DNA of 64,000 bases from Platycnemis pennipes (lineage: Eukaryota; Arthropoda; Insecta; Odonata; Platycnemididae). The stretch is taken from NCBI GenBank assembly GCA_933228895.1, contig OW121846.1:22077088-22141087 (forward strand), written 5' to 3'. The stretch's first letter is position 1, and the number at the start of each line of letters is the position of its first letter. Both the position numbers and the translations under genes were made by a program. This document shows positions 20,014 through 30,469 of this stretch, in pieces. A model generated the notes under the pieces. The model was not told the origin of the DNA. It saw only the letters and a program-made list of their open reading frames with translations, and made no database searches.

Positions 20014-20560
20014 TCAGTTCCACGGCATTACAATTTTGGTAGCCAATCGGCTGGGCGCCATCCGGGCGTCAGACCAAAAAGATGCGACGTCGAAGCGGTA
20101 ACGACCGAACTCCGCCCTCATGCTTCCGGAATGGTGCTCCGCGATCCCTCTTCCCTCTGGTTCCCGCCGGGTCCTGTTTTTCTCCCTTTTAAACACTGCC
20201 GCGTCCACCATCACCCTCACTCATGGCCTCCAGCCAGAAAGAAGGCAAAAGCCATGAGAAATAGTCAGGACATCCACATGGTCCGCGGGCGGAAAGACGC
20301 CCGCGCCCCCCTTCCTTGGCACCAGGTGACATTTTTCCCGCAAGGCTCGATTGGGGAGGAACATCCAATTCAAGAGGGCCCTCTTTATTCTTTTCTCTAA
20401 GATTTTTATACGGCCCTTCTTCACACGTCCTCCCCGTAAAATAGTCTAATTTCTTGACCAAAAAGACGTCGAATGTCTCGATTTCTAGCCTAGGCGTGAG
20501 GAGTGACGCTCGTCCAATACGTCGACATCCTCCCGCTAACGTGAACATTTGCAATGTCGC
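20014..20560. other. GC-rich island without recognised gene
   Basis: The composition is clearly GC-richer than the surroundings, with overlapping open frames on both strands (for example a 121-codon minus frame at 20189-20554, open in unit 2 as well). Open frames on both strands are expected from composition alone. It may be a regulatory part or LTR of an old element, but no boundaries were found. Confidence 0.35.
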
Positions 20561-21214
20561 TTCCCTTTAGGTAAGCCCCCATTACAACATGGACTTGAAA
20601 TAATAAATGCTAACATCCACCATAGAATAGATGCTATCTATAATTAAATTGCTTTGAACGTGACAATATGAAAAACACCCGTTGATGAAGAATGCGTGCA
20701 ATGAATAGCACCTATGTCAAACAAAGAAACAGGAATATAGACTATTGCACACGAATCGAACCTTTTCTCTTTTAAGTTATCCAGCAGTAAATTTTTAACT
20801 TGAACAAAAAAGTAAAGCGGGAAATTGAAAAATACGCAACATAAATAACTGGTAGGAAACATTTGCTGCGAATTTGGAAATACTTGCTAGTCTACATGAA
20901 AAGTTAAAAAAGAGCAAAAGAATGTGATCCTTCATGAATAGAAAAGGAGTATGTGACGTTTAGGAGCTTCGAGAAGGCTTGAATTTCCTTTCCTTGAATT
21001 TCCTTGAAGCCTATTTACTTTTCAGCATGATTGTGGCTTTTGTGACCAATGGAACAACAAGTCATAAAGCAAGTCTCACTCATTTTCATAAAAGAAAATA
21101 CCTTTAGTAAGTGTTTTCTTGCAGAAATTGATTGAGAACTTTCAGTCCCTCCTTACTTCATCATATAAATGCCAAGTAAAAAAATCTGAACGTCAAATAA
21201 CGATCTACAACAGC
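20561..21214. other. Unassigned stretch
   Basis: AT-rich sequence with no recognised feature apart from a short direct repeat of TTGAATTTCCTT near 20980-21000. Confidence 0.4.
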
Positions 21215-21615
21215 GCCTCGCGTGGTCATCAAAGAAATCTCTTCCCACCACCGGACCTTGCCGAGGATCCGGACCGATTTCCCACCCCCTTCCCTTATTC
21301 CGTTCGGTTTCCTGTTCTCCACTGTCCTTGCGTAAGCAATGACCGCCGCGTACAGTTTTGCAAGGGTGGGCCCTAATTTTAATGGCCAGTTCTGAATTTC
21401 ATGCTCGGCGCCCTTCTTATGAATTAGTACTGTCTGGGTATCCTTTCTAGCATAGGGGATGCGGCCCACATCAAAGCAGAGCTGAAAAATAGCCCGCAGG
21501 ATCTAGCTACCTGTATCCAAATTGAGAAGATCGATGTATGTGATGTTGCCCTTCCCCGGAGCTGTATTTCTCATTCGGCGCAGCCTCCTCCAAATCTCAC
21601 CCGCTGAAAACGGAC
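21215..21615 (-). pseudogene. R2-like LINE reverse-transcriptase fragment
   Basis: The minus strand from 21615 reads FSAGEIWRRLRRMRNTAPGK, ITYIDLLNLD, FQLCFDVGRIP, QTVLIHKKGAEHEIQNW and then GPTLAKLYAAVIA. The order N-T-A-P-G-K, I-T-Y, H-K-K-G, L-Y-A is that of the N-terminal RT domain of R2/R1-group LINEs. There is one in-frame stop in the middle, and the palm with its catalytic residues is absent. It is a short dead fragment, also present in unit 2 (57690-58080). Confidence 0.7.
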
Positions 21616-22071
21616 GCGACAAGAATCGTTTACCATCTTTGAGGCTGGGAATGCAAAAATCAACCAAACCAATAGGGGAAGGATGAATTTGGAATTTTTC
21701 ATTGTTAAAAACGTCATTAAAATAATTAAAACTACGGCCTTTATCGATTTTGCAATGTGGAAAAGGCCCTGCAATGGCACGCTTCGTATTTTTACGACAT
21801 AAACGTCATCTGATGTCGTCCTCTTCCATTAGTGGTCATCAGTTTTCTATCTTCGACGTTGACCATCATTACATAAAAGCCTCTAGAGGCGTCCGATATA
21901 TTGGTGCGATATTTATATAAATGTTTTAGGATTTGTATTAATTCCATCTAAAATATAATTTCTTCGCTAGCTACTCTTTTCAAGCATAGAAAGATGGTTG
22001 CTTCGCTTCCCAAACGGCAATACTTCCTCCTCTTCATGTTTTACTTTAGTATAATATCGGTTCGATCCTTC
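21616..22071. other. Unassigned stretch
   Basis: No feature is recognised beyond AT-rich sequence with a short CCTCTAGAGGC palindrome near 21882. Confidence 0.4.
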
Positions 22072-22119
22072 GATGGTATGCAGTATGAGAGATATTGCAA
22101 TCTCATGCTGCATACCATC
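22072..22119. repeat. Hairpin with 20-bp arms
   Basis: GATGGTATGCAGTATGAGA pairs with TCTCATGCTGCATACCATC with one mismatch around a short loop. In unit 2 (58542-58589) a G-to-A change in the left arm adds a mismatch, so pairing is weaker there. Confidence 0.75.
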
Positions 22120-22894
22120 ATTTTTTTAAATTTAATAGTATATAACTGCTCTAAGGAATGTTTTACGCAGGTGCCTCTTATTGTTATTTCCCTCAATCGC
22201 CTTCACCCAGAGAGCTAAAGAGTCTCGTAGCGGTTCTCTCGTCCTCTCGTAAAGACGGCGGTCTTGACTCGAGTCTCGTCTCACAAGTCACAACTGCCGG
22301 AACCAACTCGTCTCGTGGACGAGACAAGGCAAGGGAGTAGCGAGTCGTGTGGCAACACCTATTCATATCGTTTGATATCCTTGTTCAAGGAGCTGGTATT
22401 CGTTGAAAATCCAAGTGCACGGATCACAGGCTTTGAAGATATGGGCACTGAAACAATGTGGAAATTTATATGGGGAGCATGTTAAAAAGTGACGATAAAA
22501 GAAATAATACTAAAAACACGGATCGATTAAATAATAAAAGGAAGAAATTTTTCTTATGGTTATAAGTGTAAGAGTAAAATGAAGAAACAAAGAATTCTAA
22601 GTGATTAAAAAAGATTAAATAAATTAACAAGGAGAATTGATATTATCATAATGTCCTCTACGTATCAACTGCAAGATTATGTGCGGTAACTTTCCACTTG
22701 GTCTGCTGGTATATTTTTATAATCAATTATTCATATAATTTATATCCATAACTCATTACAGATCCAAAAATATAATGCAAAACCATAGTTGATCATATTT
22801 ACTCTTTTCGCCAGGAATTCAAAACCATTATGACATTTCCTAATAAATTAGTTGAGCTGTGAGACGCACTGAGAATATATACTAAGCTTTCATA
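22120..22894. other. Unassigned; GC-rich patch with inverted motif
   Basis: Bases 22210-22350 are GC-rich, with GTCTCGTGGACGAGAC forming a near-palindrome and several TCTCGT repeats. The rest is AT-rich. A small part (22689, 22755) differs from unit 2 by short indels. No gene is recognised. Confidence 0.4.
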
Positions 22895-23885
22895 AATGTC
22901 TGTTAATGAATAATAATTTAACCTGGAATAATCAAATCAACCAAATTTCCAATAAGGTGAACGGTATTCTTTATCAACTTAAAACCCGGAAATTTGTCTT
23001 TCTAAGAAGCTGTTATAATAATAATTTAACCTGGAATAATCAAATCAACCAAATTTCCAATAAGGTGAACGGTATTCTTTATCAACTTAAAACCCGGAAA
23101 TTTGTCTTTCTAAGAACTTGCTTGTTACAACTCTAGTATTTCCCCATTTAGATTACTGTTCTCTAGTTTTTGGTGACCTATCAGAAGAGCTTAATGACAA
23201 GCTACATAGGATTCAAAATTCATGCATCAGATTCATTTTTAACCTTCGATATGATGAACATGTTTCTTCGTATAGGGAAAAACTATCTTGGCTAACTGTC
23301 AAGATTAGGCGTAATTATTTGCTAAGCGTCTTCCTGTTCTCCTTATTTTCCGTTACTGAACCTAAATATTTGATGGACATGTTTATACACCAACCTCAGT
23401 TCCATAATATGAATACAAGGAGTGAAGCATCTGATTTATATTGCCCCGCCCATAGAACCACCAAATACCACAACTCTTTCCTAGTCAAATCCACAAAACT
23501 ATGGAATTCTCTCCCCATAGACCTAAAGAACAGTAAAAACAGGCAGTCATTCAAAACGAAACTTTATTCTTACCTTTCACATATAGACATAAATCTCTAA
23601 TTCGTATTGCTATAACTATATCACCATCCGTTTCCCACTTTGTTCTTGTGCAATCTTCAATGCAATGTCTTTTATTGTTAGTTTTTTTTCTCGTTATTTT
23701 GGTGATATATGCATAATAATTTTTGTATTATCTTTGTATTGATATGTTTTCAAATACGTTTGTACTCATTGTTTATGTTTGATACTATGTTGGTTGTTTA
23801 AGCTCACCACAACTGTAATTGAGTTTGTAATATTGGTGCTCTTAGGGGTATTGTACCTAGAGCTAACAAATATTTATTTATTTAT
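22895..23885 (+). pseudogene. LINE 3' fragment (CR1/Jockey-group reverse transcriptase C terminus)
   Basis: The plus strand reads NNNLTWNNQINQISNKVNG, then LVFPHLDYCSLVFGDL, NSCIRFIFNLRYDEHV and STKLWNSLPIDLKN. This is the thumb and C-terminal region of LINE ORF2. The frame ends at 23600, and an untranslated tail ends in an ATTT-type repeat at about 23870-23885, as LINE 3' ends do. It is 5'-truncated. Unit 1 has a 108-base duplication and a deletion that shift the frame. Unit 2 (59335-60235) keeps the frame there but has a TGG-to-TGA stop further on. Confidence 0.8.
22909..23124 (+). repeat. 108-bp tandem duplication within the LINE, unit 1 only
   Basis: The stretch starting AATAATAATTTAACC and ending GTCTTTCTAAGAA occurs twice in a row with no differences seen. 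Unit 2 has one copy followed by ACCGACTCATAC, which unit 1 has lost. The perfect match points to a recent local event after the units diverged. Confidence 0.85.
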
Positions 23886-24007
23886 TATTTAATTGAATTT
23901 GGCTTTGGGTTGAAATTCACAGCATAATTGCGTAAACATATTCGTAAATACATCTGAGCTTATGTTGAAAAATGTAACTAACAAGTAATTTTTCCCATCC
24001 GTTACAG

Positions 24008-24198
24008 CCATTATGGAAAATAAAGAAGATGACGAATGCCCTACAACTCCACCACGAGGAGTGCAACATCTGGAACCCGTCATTTGGACTTCAATCACTA
24101 TTACGGGAGCAGCATCAAAAGTTCTGTACAAAATATTAAGGAAATATCACTATTGGCACAAAAAGATATTTGCAAAATTTAAAACAATTTTTTTCTAA
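24008..24198 (+). other. Exon-like ORF after a good splice acceptor, unknown
   Basis: TTTTTCCCATCCGTTACAG ends at 24007, followed by an open frame of 63 codons (ATG at 24013) with an acidic start (ENKEDDECPTTPPRG) and a basic, aromatic end (KYHYWHKKIFAKFK). Unit 2 has the same frame (60354-60544) with two residue changes and no silent change. It could be a last exon of a gene or element whose other exons are not recognised, or chance. Confidence 0.25.
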
Positions 24199-25789
24199 AG
24201 TTAACGCGTCCTGCATGAGATATGACGCAGAATTACGTTGGTGAATATAAGCCAACAAATATATTGTTTATAACTAAAAATGATGTTTGTACATTTGGCA
24301 CATTTGCAATGTTTTTTTTGATCTTCCTATAATGAATTTAGTACAACGAAAGTTAATGCTGTGATGGTATTGGTTGTTAATAGTTACAAGAAAAAGTGTA
24401 GCTATTTAGTCAAGTTCCATAGTCCTTTACTGGGAGGCTATTTTTAAAATTTAAATTATATTTTCCGATTTATGACCAGTGGCCAAATTAAGATTCTTAC
24501 TGTGCGACATTCTGTTGATGCACAATAATTTGTCATAATGGTTCATCACGCTCCTTACACGTGAACACCAACTCCACGAGGTATATTGCAAACACTACCT
24601 GATCTACTCTTTCTTTCAACGTATTACGGTATATTTTGTTGCGCAGAGTGCTCATCTGTTCGCGAGCCAAATAAAAATTACTGTCGCCCGCACTCCACAA
24701 AAAATTGTAAATTTTGGACTTTGACAATATTTGGAAGAGTGAATAAATGATTTTGAACATCTACGAACATTTGTTTCCTAAAATTTTAGTCTATAACGTA
24801 GTGAAGATGATGATGGCTTCGCTAAAAGGAGCATTTTGTCCCATGACACAGCAATAAAATCCGTGGATTTGTTGAAAACGTATTCACTTCGGTGAAAAAG
24901 TTGAGCAGCGTATCTTTTTGAAATACCATTGGGTAGCAACTGAATTTTCGCCATTCATATTTCGGAAATATTTTTACAACAAACATTTGGCAACTACGTA
25001 CGCTACGTACTACAATACAATTTTGTGGTAAATATGATTCTAAAATGAAATATTCAAAAACCTTTGGAAGTAAATTAAGCAATATAATAACAATAGTGCC
25101 TAAAACTTTTAACTAAAAATATTCAAGCATTTAAACATGTAATAAAATGATATGTACCATGCATTTTAAATCATGAAATAAATCATGAAATAACAAGGTT
25201 TCCAGTAGCTTCTGAGTACATTTTTTCTGCTAATTTTCGCCCTTCATAACGCATTATTTTACCTGTTTCCTATCGGTTTAAAATAACTACAGTAAACTGA
25301 AGCATCAATCACTGAATATCCGAATAAAATCCCCATAAATCAACGACATGGTAGAGCTACCATAGACTACAACGATTATTTTCCTGCGTATGTAAAATGC
25401 ATTTGAGGTTCATCCGGACTGCAAATCTGGGTATAATTTACATGCTGACTGTGTGTCACATAATGAGAAGATGAGAAAATTTTGTAACCGCTGGGGCCAC
25501 AAACGATAGTAATCAGTCGAAGATAAATTTACAGTGGAAATTGTGCAAAACTTGCGGTTTGCTATGGCCTTGTTTTTCAATCTCAATCCCCGTTCAGTAT
25601 CTCGTCTAGTGAGTTCCAGTCTACTATTTCACTTTGGAGAACTCTTACATACAAGACACAGGAGAATAAGGAAAACGTTTTATAAGACAAGCCATAATTT
25701 TCACTAGTGAAATATTGAAAGTAAAAGGAAAGGGACTTCACCTTCAGCTTTTCCCTGGTGGTTTTATTTGGGCTCACATATGCTCAGGC
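24199..25789. other. Unassigned stretch
   Basis: No recognised gene. A 75-codon minus frame (24533-24760) and others of similar size are open in both units, but none shows a motif. Bases 25589-25789 may be the decayed 3' part of the LINE that follows on the minus strand. Confidence 0.4.
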
Positions 25790-25932
25790 GTATGCTACAT
25801 CAGATTTCGACCCATCTGTGTTAATTGCAGAGAATTCGCGGTACTGAGAGAGGAACTCGGAAAACAATGTCTTTCTTTCCTCAGGCAATGAGTTTGCCTT
25901 GGTCTGACATGCGAGCCTAAACCTGAGATCGG

Positions 25933-26329
25933 ATAAATTATCGGGAGATTAACAAGGCAGTCCGAAATCCCTTGGAGACGTATTTATTTAACTCTTTGTT
26001 CCTACCCCTGGACACGGGACGAGCAGAAAGGGGAAAGGGGGAGGAAGGGCAACTTCTCCTCTTGTCCTCTGCTTGACGGCGACCGGTGTTCGAAGGATGC
26101 TTCGGCGTCGTTCCGTGCGCTGGCCTCCACGGTAATGAGCCACCCCCTTGGCCAGGCCCTCCAATATATACTGAGGCTGGCTTTTGACCCTCCACCGGGG
26201 TCCCAATTGGATCGGGAGCCACTTATTAGCGCCCGGAGTGGCCGATGACTCGGCTCACTCGCCGTGCTGTGTCCCGCGGCTCCGATCCCGAACAAAAAAG
26301 GGGGGGGGGGGTGGAGGAGACACGGTTCA
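25933..26329 (-). repeat. 3' LTR (397 bp)
   Basis: It matches 27310-27641 almost exactly for the first 300 bases (I see about two substitutions, such as CACTTATT versus CAGCTATT). It then carries about 65 extra bases, including a G homopolymer at 26300-26311, before the shared GTGGAGGAGACACGGTTCA. High LTR similarity suggests a recent insertion. Confidence 0.85.
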
Positions 26330-26347
26330 TCCTCCCTCTCTACCCCC
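26330..26347 (-). other. Polypurine tract
   Basis: On the minus strand GGGGGTAGAGAGGGAGGA directly precedes the TG that starts the 3' LTR. This is the expected position and composition for the plus-strand primer of an LTR retroelement. Confidence 0.8.
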
Positions 26348-26589
26348 GCCGCTTATCTCTTCCATTCACCATCTCGGAGCCGGTCAAGTCTTCGGGGACA
26401 GCAAAATGGGGGAGAATAGGGAAGGTAGGGAGGTGTGTCCGCTCGCCTCGCCCCGGGGTATTCACACATCCAGGGTTTTACAAACGATATACAATTTCAG
26501 TAGCACAACAAAATAGCTCCAAAGTATTGAAATGCATAACAGATAAAAAACCTTTAAAGAGCAGCAGAGTATACAATTAGTGAATGCTT

Positions 26590-26772
26590 TGCCCGAAGAA
26601 AAATCATTCTGAACATAATTGGTTCTAGAACACTCTCGCTCCAATTGTAGGCCCATTTTTTATTCCTGAACACTTCGTACAGCGTGTCAAGAGCTCGAGC
26701 TGGCTTCATCACCTCAATGAATTCATTAGCCCTTTTAAGGGCATTTTCAGGCCTTTGCCCGTAGCGAGCCAT
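26590..26772 (-). pseudogene. eIF3a: Captured 5' fragment of translation initiation factor eIF3a
   Basis: The minus-strand ATG at 26770-26772 opens a frame beginning MARYGQRPENALKRAN and continuing FIEV, then RALDTLYEVFRNKKW and LEPIMF, about 57 residues. This is the conserved N terminus of eIF3 subunit a, the large scaffold of the eIF3 complex that binds the 40S ribosome. It is closest to the insect form as I remember it. After EPIMF the similarity stops and the frame ends at 26554. Full eIF3a exceeds 1000 residues, so only the start, probably with its leader upstream (about 26773-26890), is present. It lies in the same orientation as the gag ORF and cannot supply eIF3a function. Confidence 0.8.
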
Positions 26773-26839
26773 TGCAGAGTTTAACTTTCACAATTCACAT
26801 TAGCAAATTAGTCCAATAATATTTGGTTCACCTAAAATT

Positions 26840-27264
26840 TTAGGCACAAATCCTCCACACACGAGCCGACGGACATAAACCCACTGCCCTTTAAAACTTC
26901 GGTCAGTATTTTAAGACTAAGCTGTTCAGTTAGCCCGACATGGTCTCTAAACCTGTTCAACGCTTCGAGAAATCCCATAGCACTTTCCGAACGATCGCCA
27001 CGAAAGTTTAATTCCCATCGCTGCCCCTACTATGGTTTCCAGATCTCTGAGCGAGCAAGTAGGCTCGCAGTTTGGTCGTACCTCTATCATCGCCGCGCTC
27101 CCTTCATCTCTCTGCAATCCGCGGACATATTCCCGGAGCCTCGCACGGATTTCGTCAAGAGAGCCTTCTGCACTCAGTCCAAATCTGTGGCACGTCTCTA
27201 CAGCCTCACGTTTCGCCAAGTCGTTCACCCACGCAGTTCCCCGAGGGAGATTATCTGGCCCCAT
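26840..27264 (-). pseudogene. gag-like fragment with SAP-type start
   Basis: The ATG at 27262-27264 opens 105 codons: DLAKREAVETCHRFGLSAEG and SLDEIRARLREYV form a SAP-like helix-extension-helix as found at the start of some insect retrotransposon gag proteins. From about 27010 a second frame continues with FRGDRSESAMGFLEAL and LKILTEVLKGSG, resembling the start of a capsid domain, and stops near 26840. So there is a frameshift, and the capsid is cut short just where the eIF3a leader appears to begin. No protease or RT follows. Confidence 0.65.
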
Positions 27265-27296
27265 GACTTACCTTCGTTAATATCCCCGATAACACG

Positions 27297-27307
27297 CTCT
27301 GCTACCA
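27297..27307 (-). other. Primer binding site for initiator Met tRNA
   Basis: The minus strand reads TGGTAGCAGAG, complementary to the last 11 bases of animal initiator tRNA-Met (CTCTGCTACCA, from the acceptor stem AGCAGAG and the CCA end). It lies two bases after the shared end of the right LTR, the correct place for a minus-strand primer. Confidence 0.8.
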
Positions 27308-27309
27308 GT

Positions 27310-27641
27310 ATAAATTATCGGGAGATTAACAAGGCAGTCCGAAATCCCTTGGAGACGTATTTATTTAACTCTTTGTTCCTACCCCTGGACACGGGACGAG
27401 CAGAAAGGGGAAAGGGGGAGGAAGGGCAACTTCTCCTCTTGTCCTCTGCTTGACGGCGACCGGTGTTCGAAGGATGCTTCGGCGTCGTTCCGTGCGCTGG
27501 CCTCCACGGTAATGAGCCACCCCCTTGGCCAGGCCCTCCAATATATACTGAGGCTGGCTTTTGACCCTCCACCGGGGTCCCAATTGGATCGGGAGCCAGC
27601 TATTAGCGCCCGGAGTGGAGGAGTGGAGGAGACACGGTTCA
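27310..27641 (-). repeat. 5' LTR (332 bp)
   Basis: This is the partner of 25933-26329, in direct orientation, shorter because it lacks the 65-base G-run segment near its outer end. It starts with TGAACC on the minus strand and ends next to the primer binding site. Confidence 0.85.
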
Positions 27642-29330
27642 AACCTAATATCCGGATGGGGAGTAATCCATGGGGGAATTTCGGACGTTCGAATCCTATG
27701 TAATATTGGTATGATAAAATCAAATTTTTCTAAAAGAGTACAAAAATGGGCATAGAAAGGCTTGAAAGGCAAATGTTTCCGTTAAAAATAATAATCATAG
27801 TGTCATTTAAAATTAATTAAAAGAACAGGTTCAATGATCTGGCTGGGATTTTGCTAGCATGCTTTCACATTAGAATTTATCTTCTGATATTCAGAGGTGG
27901 TTCTCCAGCGTCGCATAGAAGACTCTTAGCTGGACTAGTTCGAAAAGCACCTGCTGCCAATCGAAATCCTGTACTGTGCAGGCTTGTTAGTAGATTTATG
28001 TAAGATGGGAGAATTGCACCATAAATAAAGGACCGTAGCCAATCTTGTACCGAACCAATGCATTTAAAGATGGAGCATTGTGGTTCGTGTTTTTCTGTGG
28101 AAGTGAGAGTCTTCTCAGGAGGGAAATGTAACCCATTCTTGCATGACCACTGAAGTAGTTTGTACGTCGTGATCTGCAGTTGCCACTCAGCCATTGATGG
28201 CTTCAATGGCTGAAAGAAAATTTCCAGGTCATCGACAAATACATCCTGTCTTTTCCCTTTTTATTGAATCGGGATGATTACCGATTCGCTTCACGCGAGT
28301 GGAAAGCTCCCGGTTTCCAAGACTATTTAAGGTGTGCAGGATATGTCTTTGTGCTTCCACAGGCTAACGCCTGGGAAAGGCATTGTGTTCCTGATCTGCT
28401 CCTGTGGTGGTATCTCTTAACTCACTAATAGCGGGCGTAAGTTCCCATTGGGTGAACGGAGCATTCTAGTCCGCGGTAAAACAGCCTATCCGGAATGATA
28501 TTTTTCCTTTTTTGTCGATTAAAAGCCAGGAGCCACGGGTCGTAATTCTTCGTACTACTAATGGAGAAGTTAAAATCCTCAAAAGCCTCTGAGACATCTC
28601 CTGATACCGTTAGTACAGTTCCATTCACTAACACCGACGGAGTTGTGCGTTGGTGGCAGACGCCACAAATGACTTTTATTTTCCTCCACACCTCTGATGT
28701 GGTAGTGTGACGACTTATCGTGTTCACATACTTATTCGGAGAATTCCTTTATGCTTTTTCGATTAGCTGGCGGAATTCCGCTCGTAAGCGACGGAACGCT
28801 TCGAAGGTTTGTGTCTTAGGATATTCCTGAAATATGCGCAGTGCTTTCTTTCTCAGAATCGCAGTCTGCATTTAACCAGGGGACTGGAGCGCGCTTCAGT
28901 CTGCCGGACGAAACGTCTGATGCTTTTCTCGGCAGTATTAAGTATAGCAGCTGTAAAAGAGTCGACATTCTCCAATGCGCTGCCGACTGGGTCAAATTTG
29001 AATAAAAAATTGGTCCTAAAAGTGTTCCAGTCAGCCTTTTGCAAAAGCCATTTCTTGGGAACGTTAAGATTAAGATAAAAAGAATCTTTCCTTATTGAAA
29101 TCGGGAAATGATCACTTCTACGAAGATCCTTTCGGGCGCTAAGTTTAAAACGTAGAGGTATTCTTCTACCCCATATAAAAAGAGCAATTGCCGAGATAGT
29201 GCCGCTAAAAGAATTGAAGTGGGTCCTCTCATTCTTTTTGATTAAGACTAGGTTAAAATCAGATAGAAATTTCGAGCATCCTGCCACGTCTGTTAAAGTA
29301 AATTTTATCATCGCCCCAAAGCGAGTTGTG

Positions 29331-30469
29331 GGCGTATAAGTCCCCTATTGAGTGAGGAGGCGCACTCATTAAAATATGTAAAATTACAAAGTTGGCTCAC
29401 CCTGCAACCTAACTAGTAACCACTATGCTAGATGTTATAATACAGTAGTACAGATGATATTTTGACCGGTGGTCACTGCGTGCGAAAGGGACCCACTTCT
29501 CTCGACGCCATTTTGGAAAATTGCAGATGAAAAATTTGATTGTTCGTACCAGGATTCGTACTTTGAAGACCACTCAACCTAAAAACTTGATCTTGTTGTC
29601 TGATATCTGTCTATATATAGAATATGTACTTCCGACTTCACGGCAACAATAGCCGTTCCCAATAATACAATGGAATTTTGAGAAACAGTATGACTCGTTG
29701 GACAAGCTAATTCGTCCTACATATTGCTTTCAGCGTTAGATGATGCCCGTTCCGTCACGTCACGTCATTCGCGTTTAATTCTCCCCGCCCTCTCTGGTCG
29801 CTTCTTGCCGTGCTAAATGGTTGCGAGGCTATTCGCGAAGAACTTCCAGATACTTTGGTAGTACACAATAATGTATGGTGCCCCTTTGAACAGTTACGAC
29901 AAGATACACGGGATCGACAGGCACTTGCTTTATGCTTTCCACCTAAGCAATGGGGTCGTTTACCATATTTTTTTTATTGCCGAATCTGATAGAGTTTGTA
30001 AAATAAAAGGACCCGTATTTTTCCGTTTTCTGATCCGACAATTATTTCCCGAGTTATAATCGGCGAAAAACTGATGTTTTTAACCCTTTCGGAAAAGTGG
30101 GTGTGGTGCAACCTCTGACGTATATCGACTTCGTCCAATCACAACTGAGGCCGCAAAGCTACTTCGCCTTATCGCAAAGGGGGTACACAGCTGACTCGGC
30201 CAATGGGAGCGATTTCGACAGCATCTGTGCGAGCAGACCTTCCGAGAACCCCCCTCCACTCCCTTCCCCCTCCCCTGAAAGCAGTCAAGGACGGGAGGAA
30301 AATGACATCAATGTTATCACAGCAGCATTTTCGGTGGGCGTCACCTTTTGCTTATTTTAATTTTTGATTTATGAGTGAATGGTTGTGGTTAGAAGATTAA
30401 TTTTTTCACAAAAATTCGTTTTTCGTTTCCATCTAACGATTTCGTGTACAAAATTGCGATTTCGGTTCC
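29331..30469. other. Unassigned stretch
   Basis: No gene is recognised. A plus frame at 30097-30360 (87 codons, Pro/Ser-rich middle) lies in a local GC-rich patch with no motif. Unit 2 ends before most of this region. Confidence 0.4.

Larger units (their letters stand above)
25925..27641 (-). mobile_element. Short non-autonomous LTR retrotransposon carrying an eIF3a fragment, unit 1 only
   Basis: Two long terminal repeats (25933-26329 and 27310-27641) flank a 980-base interior. In minus-strand order: the right LTR starts TGAACC; a primer binding site complementary to CTCTGCTACCA follows it; then come a gag-like SAP ORF, an eIF3a fragment, an 18-base purine tract, and the left LTR starting TGAACC. 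AACCT flanks both sides (25920-25924 and 27642-27646), and one copy is in the empty site of unit 2 (62267-62271). The outer eight bases GAGATCGG are not in the other LTR, so that end is uncertain. No protease, RT or integrase is encoded, so movement would need another element. Confidence 0.85.
25790..29330 (-). pseudogene. I/Jockey-like LINE, internally deleted and split by an LTR element
   Basis: Reading from 29330 down: endonuclease end with RRSDHFPIS (about 29110) and KKWLLQKADWNTFR; linker with HTTTSEVWRKIK and PSVLVNG (28727-28425); RT with FVDDLEIFF (about 28230), KLLQWSCKNGLHF, IYGAILPSY and RTSPAKSLL..GEPPLNIRR (to 27877); then the RNase H start INTDGSK at about 25805. Most of the RT palm is missing, and stops and shifts abound. 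The LTR element at 25925-27641 lies inside the RNase H leader. Unit 2 (62131-63945) shows the same LINE without that insertion. Confidence 0.85.

Noticed and set aside
20189..20554. 121-codon minus frame in the GC-rich island as a gene
   Set aside because: Overlapping frames are open on both strands, and there is no domain and no clear start or splice signals. GC composition explains it.
25938..26222. 94-residue Arg/Pro-rich minus frame repeated at 27315-27572 as a duplicated gene
   Set aside because: Both are LTR sequence of the retroelement. The shared frame comes from LTR identity.
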